From NCBI GenBank assembly GCA_017935485.1, contig JAGBHO010000001.1:1-56932 (forward strand): a stretch of DNA of 56,932 nucleotides, written 5' to 3'. Positions 17,542-26,620 of this stretch are shown here, piece by piece. Position 1 is the first letter of the stretch, and each line of letters starts with the position of its first letter. Source of the DNA: Alphaproteobacteria bacterium. GTDB lineage: Bacteria; Pseudomonadota; Alphaproteobacteria; RF32; CAG-239. The position numbers and the translations under genes were made by a program. Under the pieces are notes generated by a model. That model saw nothing but the letters and a program-made list of their open reading frames with translations. It searched no databases and had not been told where the DNA came from.

Positions 17542-20500
17542 CTAAAATTTATATTTAGCACTCAGAATTCCGGTATGATCATTGAAATCATCACGGAATT
17601 TGCCTTCGTAACCGGCAGAAACGTCCCATTTGTCGTTCAGTTCTGCGGTCAGTCCGGCGCCGGCTTCAATGCCAAAACGGTCAAGCTGCTCGCCGTTAAT
17701 CCGGTAAGAAGCGCTGCCGATATTGACAATCGCGTCGTTTTCGCCGTCCATCAGGTCATAAGTCATGGCCAGACGGGCTTCCGGACGCAGCTTCATGCCG
17801 TTTTCAAGCGTAAAGTCTTTGCTTGCTTTAACACCGGCAATACCGGTCAGGATGTCCTGATTTTCGCTGCTGATTCTCTGACCGGCAGAGTCTCTGTAGG
17901 AATCCTGCTTGATATGGGCATAACGCAAACCGGCTTCTGGCGTCAGTGTATAACCGCTGACATTAAAGTCATAACCGGTCATGGCCTGCAGGCCGTAGGT
18001 CTCAACATCATAGCTGCCTTTGATTTTGCCGACGGCAGTATGCTTGCTTTCGTCATAATCGGACATGCCGTAAGAAGCAATCGCGTTGACATACCAGTCA
18101 GACGGTTTGTACTCTCCGTAAAGCATAAAGGTATGAGAGTCAACATCCGTATCGCGGTGATGTCCGTCAACGCTGGTATCGCCGTAAGCATAAGCAACAC
18201 CGGCCTTGACATTTTCGGCTACTTCTTTGTGGAAACCCATGGCAACGCCGGTTGTTTCAACATCAAAGCCTTTGGCTTTTGACGTGTCGTCAAGTTCGCT
18301 CTTGTTAAACAGAGTGCGAACCCAGGCGGCCGCCTTGTCAAACATACCGTCGCCGGAAGATTTTCCCTGTGCGGCAGAAGCCACATGGCCGCCGCTCAGC
18401 TGAGAAGATACTGCGCCGTAAGCCTGATTCATAATACCGGTTTCAACGGTCTGAACAACCGGAGCGGCAGACGGAGCAACGTCTTCGGCCAATTGTGCAG
18501 CCGAAGCGGCATCGCCTTTTTGCATGCTGGTATTAATAAAGTCATGAACGGCTTTGCCTTGTCCGCTCAGGCCGTCAACCAGGGCAAATGCGCCGATTGT
18601 ACCGGCAGCGTTGGATGAAGCGCCTGCATTGACGGCATTGGCAACAACGCCGGCAGTGTCTTCTTTGACGGCGGTAATTTCACCGGTTTTACCGTCAACG
18701 GACAAGTCATAAATAAAGTTGTCGGCCAGCGTCAGCTTCTTGTCTTTTTCATGGGCTTCGTCAGTCAGAGCGTCGGAAATTTTACCAAGGTCAAGTTTGG
18801 CTTCTTTGCTCAGGTCGGCATCATCGCTGATAACAACCTGCAGGTTGGAGTTGCCGGCAACTTTCAAAGAAGAACCGTCACCGTTGATATTGCCGTTTAC
18901 AATACCGTCTTCGCCGTTGGCAATTGTCAAAGACAAAGTTGAACCTTCGTTCATGGTAACGTTGCTGTTATAAGAATTGGTGCCGACGTCAAGCGTACCA
19001 CCGTTGTTAACGTTTGTGTTGGTAATGGCATATCCGGTTCCTTTTTCAGCACCGTCAGCCAGTTTCAATGTACCGTCAACATTCATGTTGCTTGCTGTCA
19101 GCAAAGCAGGCTCTTCTTCAGCCTGATCAAGCGTAAAGGTATTGCCGGAAGCAATATTCATGTCTGTTACGGTTGCATTTCCGCCCAGCAATTCAGAAGC
19201 GGAAGTATCGGCTTTGATGTTCAGTTCATCCAAACTGTCGATTTGTTGGATATAAGCATCAGCAGAGGTAACATTGATAACGCCGCCTTTGGCCGCTTCT
19301 TCTTGATCCTCATCGCCATTAAACTTGACTGCGGCTACGGCATTTTTAACAATACCTTCAATCCGGCCGGCCAAATCGATTGTCGTATCGCTTAATGCAA
19401 AGTCGGAACCGTTAGTCGATTTCATCAAGCCGTCTTTGGCAACGTTAACATAGCTGTTAGTCAGTGTCATAGAATGCTTGTCGATCTCTTCGGTACCGTT
19501 TCCGGTTGCGCCTTGGATTAACATGCCGCCTGCACCGATGGTGATATCTGCGTCAGAGATATTGCTGTCGCCATAACCCAGAATATAAGCGTTATTACGC
19601 CATTGTTCATCTTTTTCGCCTTCACGGCCGGCTTCGGGATTATTACCGCTGATATTGATGGCAGTTCTGTTTTCTCCGCCGTCGATTTTCAAGGTAACGG
19701 CGTCGATGCTTGAACCGTTGGTCAAAGTAATATTTGGGGCATTGGTAATATTAACAGTGCCTTGGTCATTGGTTGTTGCAGCAACAATACGGGCATTGTT
19801 GTCAAGTTTGATATTGCCTTGAATATCAATTGTGCTCTTGCCTTCAGCCAAGGTCTTGTTTCCAAGATAACCGCCGTCAGATTCATAGCCGCCGTTCAGG
19901 GCAATATTTAAGCCTTCATCTCCAGCCAGTATATCTCCGTTGTTAATAAGTTTTGCAGCAGATTCGAGAGCTGTTTCAATGTTCAGGTTGCCATTGTTTA
20001 CAACAGTACCCTTGCCGTCAATCTTCAACGAAGTATCTGCAGTTCCTTTAATATAGTTGTTATCAGCAAAAGTAAGGGTTTTGCCATCAACGATTGTTAA
20101 AGACTTTTCTGTTGTATTGTTACGACTATCCTTACCTTTAAACAAGAAGATACCGGTACCGTCAGTCATGTCAACGTTACCAACGGTCAGGTCGCTGCCC
20201 AACACCAACTCGCCCTCATCAACGGGCTCACCCTCCGTGCCAGCCGGATTGTTATTAGGATAGACTTCGCCTTTTTTCATTTCCAAATCAATGCCGGAAA
20301 TGTCGGAACCCTCGGCCGTTTGCGTCAAATAACCTGTAACGGTCAGCTTTTTGCCGCCGTCTAATTTTGTTTTTTCCTGCAAGGTAACAAAGTTGCCCAT
20401 GGTAACGTCTTTTTCCAAAGTTGCGTCACCCATAAAAGAAATTCTGTTGTCTCCAGCCTCATGACCAAGGTCATCAGCAGAAATAACGGAACCGGCTTCA

Positions 20501-20589
20501 TACTCTTTATATGTATTGTCCGCCAAAGCATTAGACGCGGCAAATGCGGCTGCCACCAATGCTGTTGAAAATAAAAGTTTGTTTCTCAT
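17542..20589 (-). CDS. Autotransporter (type Va secretion) outer-membrane protein
   Basis: A 1015-aa protein. It has a Sec signal peptide (MRNKLLFSTALVAAAFAASNALA), a ~700-residue acidic Asn/Gly/Thr/Asp-rich passenger of probable beta-helix type, and a C-terminal autotransporter beta-barrel (about 745-1015). The barrel starts near KAAAWVRTLFNKS and ends with the aromatic motif ILSAKYKF. The passenger carries recurrent phrases such as VNNGNLNIET, INNGDIL and DGTLKL, typical of AidA/pertactin-like repeats. The ATG at 20589 is used because it begins a classical signal peptide; the frame is open further upstream into a structured leader. Probable adhesin or surface protein. Confidence 0.93.
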   Translation of the reverse strand: MRNKLLFSTALVAAAFAASNALADNTYKEYEAGSVISADDLGHEAGDNRISFMGDATLEKDVTMGNFVTLQEKTKLDGGKKLTVTGYLTQTAEGSDISGIDLEMKKGEVYPNNNPAGTEGEPVDEGELVLGSDLTVGNVDMTDGTGIFLFKGKDSRNNTTEKSLTIVDGKTLTFADNNYIKGTADTSLKIDGKGTVVNNGNLNIETALESAAKLINNGDILAGDEGLNIALNGGYESDGGYLGNKTLAEGKSTIDIQGNIKLDNNARIVAATTNDQGTVNITNAPNITLTNGSSIDAVTLKIDGGENRTAINISGNNPEAGREGEKDEQWRNNAYILGYGDSNISDADITIGAGGMLIQGATGNGTEEIDKHSMTLTNSYVNVAKDGLMKSTNGSDFALSDTTIDLAGRIEGIVKNAVAAVKFNGDEDQEEAAKGGVINVTSADAYIQQIDSLDELNIKADTSASELLGGNATVTDMNIASGNTFTLDQAEEEPALLTASNMNVDGTLKLADGAEKGTGYAITNTNVNNGGTLDVGTNSYNSNVTMNEGSTLSLTIANGEDGIVNGNINGDGSSLKVAGNSNLQVVISDDADLSKEAKLDLGKISDALTDEAHEKDKKLTLADNFIYDLSVDGKTGEITAVKEDTAGVVANAVNAGASSNAAGTIGAFALVDGLSGQGKAVHDFINTSMQKGDAASAAQLAEDVAPSAAPVVQTVETGIMNQAYGAVSSQLSGGHVASAAQGKSSGDGMFDKAAAWVRTLFNKSELDDTSKAKGFDVETTGVAMGFHKEVAENVKAGVAYAYGDTSVDGHHRDTDVDSHTFMLYGEYKPSDWYVNAIASYGMSDYDESKHTAVGKIKGSYDVETYGLQAMTGYDFNVSGYTLTPEAGLRYAHIKQDSYRDSAGQRISSENQDILTGIAGVKASKDFTLENGMKLRPEARLAMTYDLMDGENDAIVNIGSASYRINGEQLDRFGIEAGAGLTAELNDKWDVSAGYEGKFRDDFNDHTGILSAKYKF

Positions 20590-20920
20590 ATGATCTAACT
20601 TTCCTTTTTTGTAATGTATAAACAAAAAACCACCCTTTTTATAAAGGTGGCCGGAGAGTTCAACAATCATATAGACATAAATGATTCTCTTAGCCTTTAA
20701 AGTCGTTAAACTTCTGAACATACGCCAAAAGCTCCCCGACCATATCACTATGTATCGGGGATATATTCACTGCTATCTGAAAAAACAGATAACAATTTGA
20801 CGACGTTATATCCTTAACGCCGATGTCTATAAAAGCCGTTGAAAGCTCCGTACCACTTGGGTACTGAATACAAATCTCTTTGTATCTGGCAACATCTTAT
20901 ACAGATATTTGACAAGATGC
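20590..20920 (-). promoter_or_regulatory. Highly structured leader or small RNA upstream of the autotransporter
   Basis: Read on the minus strand, six or more hairpins follow one another. CATCTT/AAGATG is at 20893-20919 and ATACAAA/TTTGTAT at 20868-20885. GTACC/GGTAC is at 20850-20864, and CGGCGUUA/UAACGUCG at 20801-20822 with one G-U pair. TATCTG/CAGATA is at 20774-20791 with a U6 loop. CCCCGA/TCGGGG is at 20734-20760, enclosing CATA/TATG. The final hairpin at 20630-20650 is followed by T6. The G-U pair would be an A-C mismatch on the plus strand, so minus-strand transcription fits better. I know no RNA family of this shape. It could be a regulated leader with attenuator or a separate small RNA. 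Confidence 0.55.
20624..20650 (-). terminator. Terminator-like hairpin in front of the autotransporter start
   Basis: CCACC (20646-20650 on the minus strand) pairs with GGTGG (20630-20634), the stem being extended by T/A pairs beside a one-base bulge, and T6 follows. Its place about 35 bases before the start codon fits an attenuator or the end of a small RNA. Confidence 0.55.
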
Positions 20921-21058
20921 AATTAAAAAATATCAGAAAAATCAAAACTTCTGCTCAATGATAATAAAACTGTGATTTTCAAAGTGTGAATAATTGCTGA
21001 AAGATAAAAGAAAACCGGCAGGATTTCTGCCGGTTCGCAAATAAGCGGATTTCAAAAA
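20921..21058. other. Intergenic region beyond the structured leader
   Basis: AT-rich and without a gene. It probably contains the promoter of the structured RNA and the terminator of the flavodoxin operon (21013-21035). Confidence 0.4.
21013..21035 (-). terminator. Intrinsic terminator of the reductase-flavodoxin operon
   Basis: AACCGGCAG pairs with CTGCCGGTT (21013-21021 with 21027-21035) over a 5-base loop, with a T-rich tract following on the minus strand. Confidence 0.85.
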
Positions 21059-21640
21059 CTATCGGGCATAACCGAGGTCCTTAAGCCAGCCGGAAATCCC
21101 GAAAGTCCGGCTGCCGTATCCGACCCAGCCGTCAGCGTTGACCTTGCAGCCTTTGCATTGTGCCGTCATGTCTTTGACGGTGTTTTGAACCCCGCCGCCG
21201 CCATGCGTAATGAACGGAATAACCGTTTTTCCGGACAAGTCATAGGTCTCAAGAAAAGAGCTGACTTGCGGCGTAATTGTTCCCCACCAGTTCGGCGACC
21301 CGATAAATACCACGTCATATTGAGAAATGTCGGCAACCTTGGTCAGCAGTTTCGGACGGTAGTTGTCGGCAATTTCTTTTTTGGCCTGAACGGTCATCGG
21401 ACGGTATTCCTCGGGATAAGTCCCCTCCGCCTTAATTTCAAAAAGCTCGCCGCCGGTTTTTTCTTTAATTGCCTCGGCCACTTCTTTGGTGTTGCCGCTG
21501 TAAGAATAATAAGCAATCAGAATTTTCGGACTCTCCGTTGTCATGTTTTTCTTCTCCTGCGTTGCCTGAGCGCGCGCGGTATAGGCAACGGCCGTCAGAA
21601 CGGTTGCAACAACGGCGCCCAGTAAAATAAATTTAGTCAT
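21059..21640 (-). CDS. Flavodoxin with N-terminal export signal/anchor
   Basis: A 193-aa protein: residues 1-26 form a signal peptide or anchor (MTKFILLGAVVATVLTAVAY, then ARAQA), then a flavodoxin domain from residue 36 (ILIAYYSYSGNTKEVA, the FMN phosphate loop; IGSPNWWGT; THGGGG). It should carry FMN and move electrons, here apparently outside the cytoplasm. The ATG at 21640 has GAGGAG 8 bases upstream, at the stop of the preceding reductase gene. A second ATG at 21544 (residue 33), just after the signal, has its own AGGAG 9 bases upstream and could give a cytoplasmic form. Confidence 0.88.
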   Translation of the reverse strand: MTKFILLGAVVATVLTAVAYTARAQATQEKKNMTTESPKILIAYYSYSGNTKEVAEAIKEKTGGELFEIKAEGTYPEEYRPMTVQAKKEIADNYRPKLLTKVADISQYDVVFIGSPNWWGTITPQVSSFLETYDLSGKTVIPFITHGGGGVQNTVKDMTAQCKGCKVNADGWVGYGSRTFGISGWLKDLGYAR

Positions 21641-21651
21641 CTGTTTTCTCC

Positions 21652-22887
21652 TCAAGCTTCAAATGTTTTGGCCACTTCCTGCAGCCATTTGGTGATTTCG
21701 ATATGCTGCGGGCAATGTCTCTCGCACAATTTGCATTTAATGCAGTCCGAGGCTTTGCCGTGTGTCTTAATCAGATTGTTGTAATAAACCTGCTGCGCGG
21801 TAAAAGGCTTGTCAATTTCCTGCTTTTCCGCATTATACAAGGCAAAATAGCTCGGAATGGCAATTTTTTTCGGACACCACTCCGTGCAGTAGTTGCAGGC
21901 GGTACAGGGAATGGCAATTGAGGCATGCAGCGCTTTGACGGCCTCTTCGATAACCTTTTTCTCTTTGGCGTCAAGCGGTTTGAAGTTTTGCATATAAGAC
22001 GTGTTGTCTTCCAGCTGCGCCATGTCCGACATGCCGCTCAAAACCATCATCACGCCGTCCAAACTGGCCGCATAGCGCACCGCCCACGAAGCCGCTGACA
22101 TCTCAGGTTCCGCATCCTTAAATATTTTTTCAACCGCCGGCGGCAGCTTGGCCAGCGTTCCGCCTTTGACCGGCTCCATCACAATTACCGGCTTTTTGTA
22201 TTTCTGGGCGATTTCATAACATTTTCTGGCCTGAATGCTAGCATTGTCCCAGTCAATATAGTTAATCTGCAATTGAACAAATTCAACTTCCGGATTCTCT
22301 TTCAAAACTTCTTCCAAGAGCTCCGGCGTATCATGAAAAGAAAAACCGATATGCTTGATTTTTCCTTCTTTCTTTTTATCGGCAATAAATTTAAAACTGC
22401 CATATTTGCGGGCATTGCCGATTGTGTTGGCATTGACGTTGTGCACCAGATAATAGTCAAAATACTCCAGTCCGGTTTTTTCGAGCTGCTTGTTAAAAAT
22501 TTCTTCCTGATCGCTTTGTTTTTTCAAATACCCGACCGGCAGCTTGCTGGCAACGGTAAATTTGTTGCGCGGATGGCGTTTGACCAGAGATTCGCGCAGG
22601 GCAACCTCGCTCTCGTATCCCATATACATCCACGCCGTATCAAAATATGTAAAGCCGCGTTCCAGAAAAGTGTCGACCATTTTGTTCAAAACGGCATAAT
22701 CGATAGAGGTTTGGTTATTCGGGTCTTTGAGCGGCAGCCGCATAAAGCCGAACCCGAGCTTGTTGGACGGATTAACCGCGGCCCTGACTTCGTCCGAAAC
22801 GGCAATCTCTTCCGCCAGCGTAAGCTTGGGCAGTGCAGAAAGAGCAAAAAGCGCCAGAGAACTCATCAAAAATTCACGTCTGTTCAT
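21652..22887 (-). CDS. Tat-exported aldo/keto reductase with ferredoxin domain
   Basis: A 411-aa protein. [18 protein letters not shown] is a Tat-type signal (RR then hydrophobic). The aldo/keto reductase barrel follows (about 35-300: [21 protein letters not shown] with the catalytic Tyr; HNVNANT). A C-terminal [4Fe-4S] domain has [12 protein letters not shown] and [12 protein letters not shown]. The ATG at 22887 has GGAGG upstream; an open extension to 22956 overlaps the promoter. It is transcribed from a MerR-type promoter and heads an operon with flavodoxin, its likely electron partner. Substrate unknown. Confidence 0.92.
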   Translation of the reverse strand: MNRREFLMSSLALFALSALPKLTLAEEIAVSDEVRAAVNPSNKLGFGFMRLPLKDPNNQTSIDYAVLNKMVDTFLERGFTYFDTAWMYMGYESEVALRESLVKRHPRNKFTVASKLPVGYLKKQSDQEEIFNKQLEKTGLEYFDYYLVHNVNANTIGNARKYGSFKFIADKKKEGKIKHIGFSFHDTPELLEEVLKENPEVEFVQLQINYIDWDNASIQARKCYEIAQKYKKPVIVMEPVKGGTLAKLPPAVEKIFKDAEPEMSAASWAVRYAASLDGVMMVLSGMSDMAQLEDNTSYMQNFKPLDAKEKKVIEEAVKALHASIAIPCTACNYCTEWCPKKIAIPSYFALYNAEKQEIDKPFTAQQVYYNNLIKTHGKASDCIKCKLCERHCPQHIEITKWLQEVAKTFEA

Positions 22888-22921
22888 CAAAATTTCCTCC
22901 GCAAAATTATCAGATATTCGT

Positions 22922-22952
22922 AGTATATTTTTTAGAGCATACTCTAAGTCAA
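22922..22952 (-). promoter_or_regulatory. MerR-type promoter A (reductase-flavodoxin operon)
   Basis: On the minus strand TTGACT (22952-22947), a 19-bp spacer and TATACT (22927-22922). The spacer contains the perfect inverted repeat TTAGAG-N4-CTCTAA (22932-22947). A long 19-bp spacer with a central palindrome is the classic MerR-family activator layout. Two more copies occur in this window. Confidence 0.8.
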
Positions 22953-23031
22953 GCACTTTTTTTATAAAAATTCAAAAATCTGTACTGGAAAAATTTTTGC
23001 CGTTGAATTAAAAAATAATCAGGAGAACATA

Positions 23032-23775
23032 ATGAAAAGGCGCGAATTTATATTAAATTCCGTATGGGCGGCCGGCGGCTTGGCACTGCTGAACGCCTGC
23101 AAAGAAAATCAACCGCTCTCAACCGTCAGCAAAGGAGAATACCCGATGAAAGTATTAATGATAAACGGCAGCTGCAATGAACACGGCTGCACTTACACCG
23201 CCTTGAATGAAGTTGCCGGAAGCCTGAATGCCGAAGGGATAGAAACCGAAATTGTCCAACTCGGAAAAAACGCTTATCGCGATTGTATCGGCTGCGGCGC
23301 CTGCCGGAAGAATATGAACAGTCGTTGTATCTTTAATGATGACATAATCAACGCTATTATTGAAAAAGCTGAACATTCGGACGGATTCGTTTTTGGGTCG
23401 CCGGTTTATTACGCTCATCCCAGCGGCCGCTTGCTTTCCGTGCTGAACCGCGCATTTTACGCCGGCGGCAACGCCTTTGCATTCAAGCCGGGAGCCGCTG
23501 TTGTTTCTGCCCGCCGCGCCGGAACTGCGGGCTCGATTGATGTGATTAATAAGTATTTTACAATCAATAAAATGCCGGTCGTTTCTTCCACCTATTGGAA
23601 TATGGTGCACGGCAATAAGCCGGAAGACGTCTTGCAGGATGAAGAAGGGCTGCAAACCATGCGCAATCTCGGCAAAAATATGGCCTGGCTGCTCAAAAGC
23701 ATGGAAGCGGCAAAGAAAAACGGCATAGCTTTGCCGGATAACGAAGCCGGAGCCAGAACCAACTTTATTCGCTAG
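23032..23775 (+). CDS. Tat-exported lipoprotein FMN reductase (iron-sulfur flavoprotein type)
   Basis: A 247-aa protein. MKRREF plus a hydrophobic stretch and LLNAC form a Tat signal with lipobox. From residue 39 an NADPH-dependent FMN-reductase/flavodoxin-like fold begins (MKVLMINGSCNEHGCTYT), with a Cys cluster DCIGCGACR...NSRC (about 83-98) as in iron-sulfur flavoproteins, and FGSPVYYAHPSG. It is divergent from the reductase-flavodoxin operon. An internal ATG at 23146 (residue 39), preceded by AAAGGAG at 8 bases, could give a cytoplasmic form. The 3' end overlaps convergent tatC by 11 bases. Confidence 0.87.
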   Translation: MKRREFILNSVWAAGGLALLNACKENQPLSTVSKGEYPMKVLMINGSCNEHGCTYTALNEVAGSLNAEGIETEIVQLGKNAYRDCIGCGACRKNMNSRCIFNDDIINAIIEKAEHSDGFVFGSPVYYAHPSGRLLSVLNRAFYAGGNAFAFKPGAAVVSARRAGTAGSIDVINKYFTINKMPVVSSTYWNMVHGNKPEDVLQDEEGLQTMRNLGKNMAWLLKSMEAAKKNGIALPDNEAGARTNFIR

Positions 23776-24490
23776 GCTTTTTTATCCGCCTTGCAAAATA
23801 TAATCCGCCTTCAAAAAGGCCGTAAGTCGGAAGCGTCAGCATCAGCTGGCTGACGATGTCCGGCGGCGTAAGAATGCCGGAAATAATCAATATGGCTACA
23901 AAAATATAACGGCGCTTGCTTTTAACCGCATCATAAGAGGCGATTCCCGAGCGGATGAGGGAATAAGTCACCAGCGGAAACTGAAACATAATGCCAAAGG
24001 CCACGGCCAGCCATAACGAAAGCCCGATAACGTTGGAAATGCCGAATACGGCTTTAATGTCTTCAGTCGCAAAGCTGACGCCGAACTTGATAATCATGGG
24101 CAGAATGAGAAAAGTGCAGAAAACCACGCCGATGCAAAACAAAAGGCTGGACGTCAGAACGACGGAACGGATAAAACGCCGCTCGTTGTCATAAAGCGCC
24201 GGCAGAACAAAATTCCAAATTTGTCTGGCAAGATACGGAAAACAAACTGCCAGATCCAAAACGACGGCCAGTTTGATTTGCAGAATAAAAACCTCGGCCG
24301 GAGAAAAAAAGTTCAATGTCACCGGCGCTTCGGCAATAATCGTCCTGATCAGCCAATCCAGAAAATACGGCGCAATCAGGAACATCGGCGGCAAAACAAG
24401 CGCCATGACCGTCAGACAACGGACAAGCATTGACCGCAGCGCTTCCAGATGCGCAATCAGATTCTCGTCTTTATCTTCCTGAGCAGCCAT
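23765..24490 (-). CDS. tatC: Sec-independent protein translocase TatC
   Basis: A 241-aa six-helix inner-membrane protein that recognises twin-arginine signals of folded proteins. The opening ENLIAHLEALRSMLVR matches the conserved TatC start (HLxELRxR), and the TM segments and the SGILTPPDIVSQ motif are visible. The start codon overlaps the tatA stop by one base. Two neighbouring genes encode Tat-signal enzymes, so the system and its substrates are clustered. Confidence 0.95.
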   Translation of the reverse strand: MAAQEDKDENLIAHLEALRSMLVRCLTVMALVLPPMFLIAPYFLDWLIRTIIAEAPVTLNFFSPAEVFILQIKLAVVLDLAVCFPYLARQIWNFVLPALYDNERRFIRSVVLTSSLLFCIGVVFCTFLILPMIIKFGVSFATEDIKAVFGISNVIGLSLWLAVAFGIMFQFPLVTYSLIRSGIASYDAVKSKRRYIFVAILIISGILTPPDIVSQLMLTLPTYGLFEGGLYFARRIKKPSE

Positions 24491-24699
24491 TATTTTTCAG
24501 ATTTTTTTTCTTCTTCCGCGGCGGCTTTTTCCACGCTGTCTTTCAGTTCCTTCGCCTCGTTCTGCAGGGCTTCTTTGGCCTTTTTATATTCATACTGGGC
24601 TTTGCCGAGGGCTTTGGCCAGCTCTGGAATGCGCTTCCCGCCGAATAAAACCAGCACCACAACCAGAATAAGTACAATTTCCGTAACGCCTAAAGACAT
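24490..24699 (-). CDS. tatA: Sec-independent protein translocase TatA
   Basis: A 69-aa protein with a single N-terminal helix ([15 protein letters not shown]), the [16 protein letters not shown] hinge and amphipathic helix, and a charged tail ([11 protein letters not shown]). It forms the Tat pore with TatC. The ATG at 24699 follows AAGGAG; the longer open frame upstream lies in the intergenic region and polyferredoxin 3' end. No separate TatB is seen here. Confidence 0.95.
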   Translation of the reverse strand: MSLGVTEIVLILVVVLVLFGGKRIPELAKALGKAQYEYKKAKEALQNEAKELKDSVEKAAAEEEKKSEK

Positions 24700-24718
24700 T
24701 TTCTTCTCCTTAAAAAAA

Positions 24719-26005
24719 TTATAAAACCTGCTGTTCCTGTACCGCAAAAATACTGATGGCCTGAACCGGACAAACGCTGTGGCAAACCCCGCAGCCGATA
24801 CAGCCGGATGAATCAATCAACGGTACTTCGCCGTCTTCTTTGCTGATAATGCCGCGCGGGCACTCCGCCACACATAAGCCGCACTGAATGCAAACGTCGG
24901 GATTAATGCTGGCAAGCCCGATACGCGTTTTTTGCTTTTCGGCCAGACTGATTCGCCGGATGGCGCCGGACGGACAGACCTCGGAACATTTGTGGCAGTC
25001 ATAATCGCAAAAACCGCTGGCGTAATCAATATGAACCGCGCCGAATTCATTGTCGGCCTTTTTCAAAATCTTCATCGGGCAGTTTTGCACACAGAGATTG
25101 CAGTTCAGGCATTTGTTTGCAAACTTCTCGGCATTGTCCGCTCCGGCCGGCAGAATCACGCGCCTGACCTTAGCCGCAATGCCTTTTCCGATTTCCATGC
25201 CGCCTTTGACCGCAGCGGCCAGAACGACAAAAGCCGCTCCGCCGATAAGAAGCCTGCGCCGCGCCGGAGAAAATTCCGCTTCTTTGCCATTTTTATGTCC
25301 GAACACTATTGCGCCCTTGGGACAGACCGCCGGACATTTCAGGCACTTGACGCAGGTCTCGTTGTCAACTTCGTGATTCTTATAATCAATGCTGGCTGTC
25401 GGGCAGTTGCGGGCACATAACCCGCAGGCAATGCAATTTTCTTCTTTGATGTAAATTTTGTTGTAAGAAAATTTGGATACCAGCCCCAAAACAGCGCCGA
25501 CCGGACAAATTTCGGCGCAAAACAGGCGGCCTTTAAACCAGACCAGCACGGCAACAATAAAAATTGCTCCGATACCGAGATAAGCGCCGCTTATGGCCGA
25601 ACCAAAAAGCGAATACGGGTCAATCAGCCGGATAAGATAAGCTGTTCCGCCGATAAGCGTACCGAAAACAATGACCGCAATAAAATATTTGTACGGTCGG
25701 GACTTTCTGTATTGCGGCAAATTCTTACGACGGAAAGCAAAGGACAAAAATTCCTGCAACAGGCCGAAGGGGCAGAGTGTTGAGCAGTAAATGCGCCCGA
25801 ACAGCAGCGTCAGCAGCAAAACGCCGACAAATAACAATGCCGCCGCCAGCGAAAAATCAATAATAACCCGCTGCGCCAGAGCGCTGACTTGCAAATCAAA
25901 AATTTTGACCGGATAAAAGATTCCGGCAAAAGCCAAAATCGCAAGAATGCCAATGACGGTAGCCGTCAGAATTCTGATATAACGGCAAATCTTATTTTTG
26001 TTCAT
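24719..26005 (-). CDS. Membrane polyferredoxin (NapH/CcoG-like, six 4Fe-4S motifs)
   Basis: A 428-aa protein. The N-terminal half has about five membrane helices with the paired C-x3-CP motifs CSTLCPFG and CAEICPVG of NapH-type proteins. Ferredoxin motifs follow: [24 protein letters not shown], an [11 protein letters not shown] hydrophobic linker, [33 protein letters not shown] and [12 protein letters not shown]. It probably moves electrons from quinol or cytoplasmic donors across the membrane. It is first in an operon with tatA and tatC, suggesting it feeds the exported redox enzymes next door (inference). Confidence 0.92.
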   Translation of the reverse strand: MNKNKICRYIRILTATVIGILAILAFAGIFYPVKIFDLQVSALAQRVIIDFSLAAALLFVGVLLLTLLFGRIYCSTLCPFGLLQEFLSFAFRRKNLPQYRKSRPYKYFIAVIVFGTLIGGTAYLIRLIDPYSLFGSAISGAYLGIGAIFIVAVLVWFKGRLFCAEICPVGAVLGLVSKFSYNKIYIKEENCIACGLCARNCPTASIDYKNHEVDNETCVKCLKCPAVCPKGAIVFGHKNGKEAEFSPARRRLLIGGAAFVVLAAAVKGGMEIGKGIAAKVRRVILPAGADNAEKFANKCLNCNLCVQNCPMKILKKADNEFGAVHIDYASGFCDYDCHKCSEVCPSGAIRRISLAEKQKTRIGLASINPDVCIQCGLCVAECPRGIISKEDGEVPLIDSSGCIGCGVCHSVCPVQAISIFAVQEQQVL

Positions 26006-26072
26006 CTCATGCTCCGATACAGACTGTTCTTTTATAATTTAGCTGCAAATTTGCGGCAAGGCAAGAACAGAA

Positions 26073-26615
26073 TTATTTTATGCTCCTGCCCGCATCATAA
26101 GCCTGCTGCATGGCCGGACTGTTTTTTATGTCGCCGGCCTGCCATGCGCCGGTACCGTAAATCACGCCTTTTTCCCGTGCGCCGTCCAGACAGTCCTGCG
26201 TAAAGCCGCGGAAGCCTTCCAGTGTTTTTTCCATATTGGCATGGCTGTCGTCTGCTGCTGCCACAATAAAGTAAAAGTCTTTGTTGCTGATTTCGGTATA
26301 ACGCGGCACGGTGCGGTCAATTAACGTCTTCATCTGCCCGTTCATACTGTAAAAATAAACCGGCGTCGCCATGACAATAACGTCGGCTTCCACCATTTTG
26401 TTCAAAATTTCTTCCATATCGTCTTTTTGAATGCACTTATGCGTGCTGTTGCAAACGCCGCAGCCGCGGCAGAAGTTGATGTTTTTGCTGTTGATAAAGA
26501 TTTTTTCAACCATGTTTCCGGCCTCGGCGGCGCCTTTGGCAAACTGGTCGCACAGCGTGTCGGAATTGCCGCCTTTGCGGAAACTGGCAGATAAGATAAG
26601 TACTTTTTTAGTCAT
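26073..26615 (-). CDS. NAD(P)H-dependent FMN reductase, iron-sulfur flavoprotein type
   Basis: A 180-aa cytoplasmic protein with the start VLILSASFRKGGNSDTLC (FMN site), the Cys cluster FCRGCGVCNSTHKC (about 50-63) and MATPVYFYSMNGQMKTLIDR. It has no export signal, unlike the related gene at 23032. It is last in the cupin-CMD operon, five bases after the CMD gene. Likely a flavin or small-molecule reductase. Confidence 0.88.
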   Translation of the reverse strand: MTKKVLILSASFRKGGNSDTLCDQFAKGAAEAGNMVEKIFINSKNINFCRGCGVCNSTHKCIQKDDMEEILNKMVEADVIVMATPVYFYSMNGQMKTLIDRTVPRYTEISNKDFYFIVAAADDSHANMEKTLEGFRGFTQDCLDGAREKGVIYGTGAWQAGDIKNSPAMQQAYDAGRSIK

Positions 26616-26620
26616 GTCGT

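Noticed and set aside
20590-20748. Longer start for the autotransporter
   Set aside because: Would bury the signal peptide 53 residues inside and overlap the hairpin region; MRNKLLF gives a classical signal.
20590-20920. tmRNA, RNase P or 6S RNA
   Set aside because: No CCA-type acceptor end, no RNase P core sequence and no long 6S-like duplex; separate short hairpins only.
26030-26070. Possible terminator (GCTGCAAATTTGCGGC) downstream of the FMN reductase
   Set aside because: Imperfect stem and no following T run.
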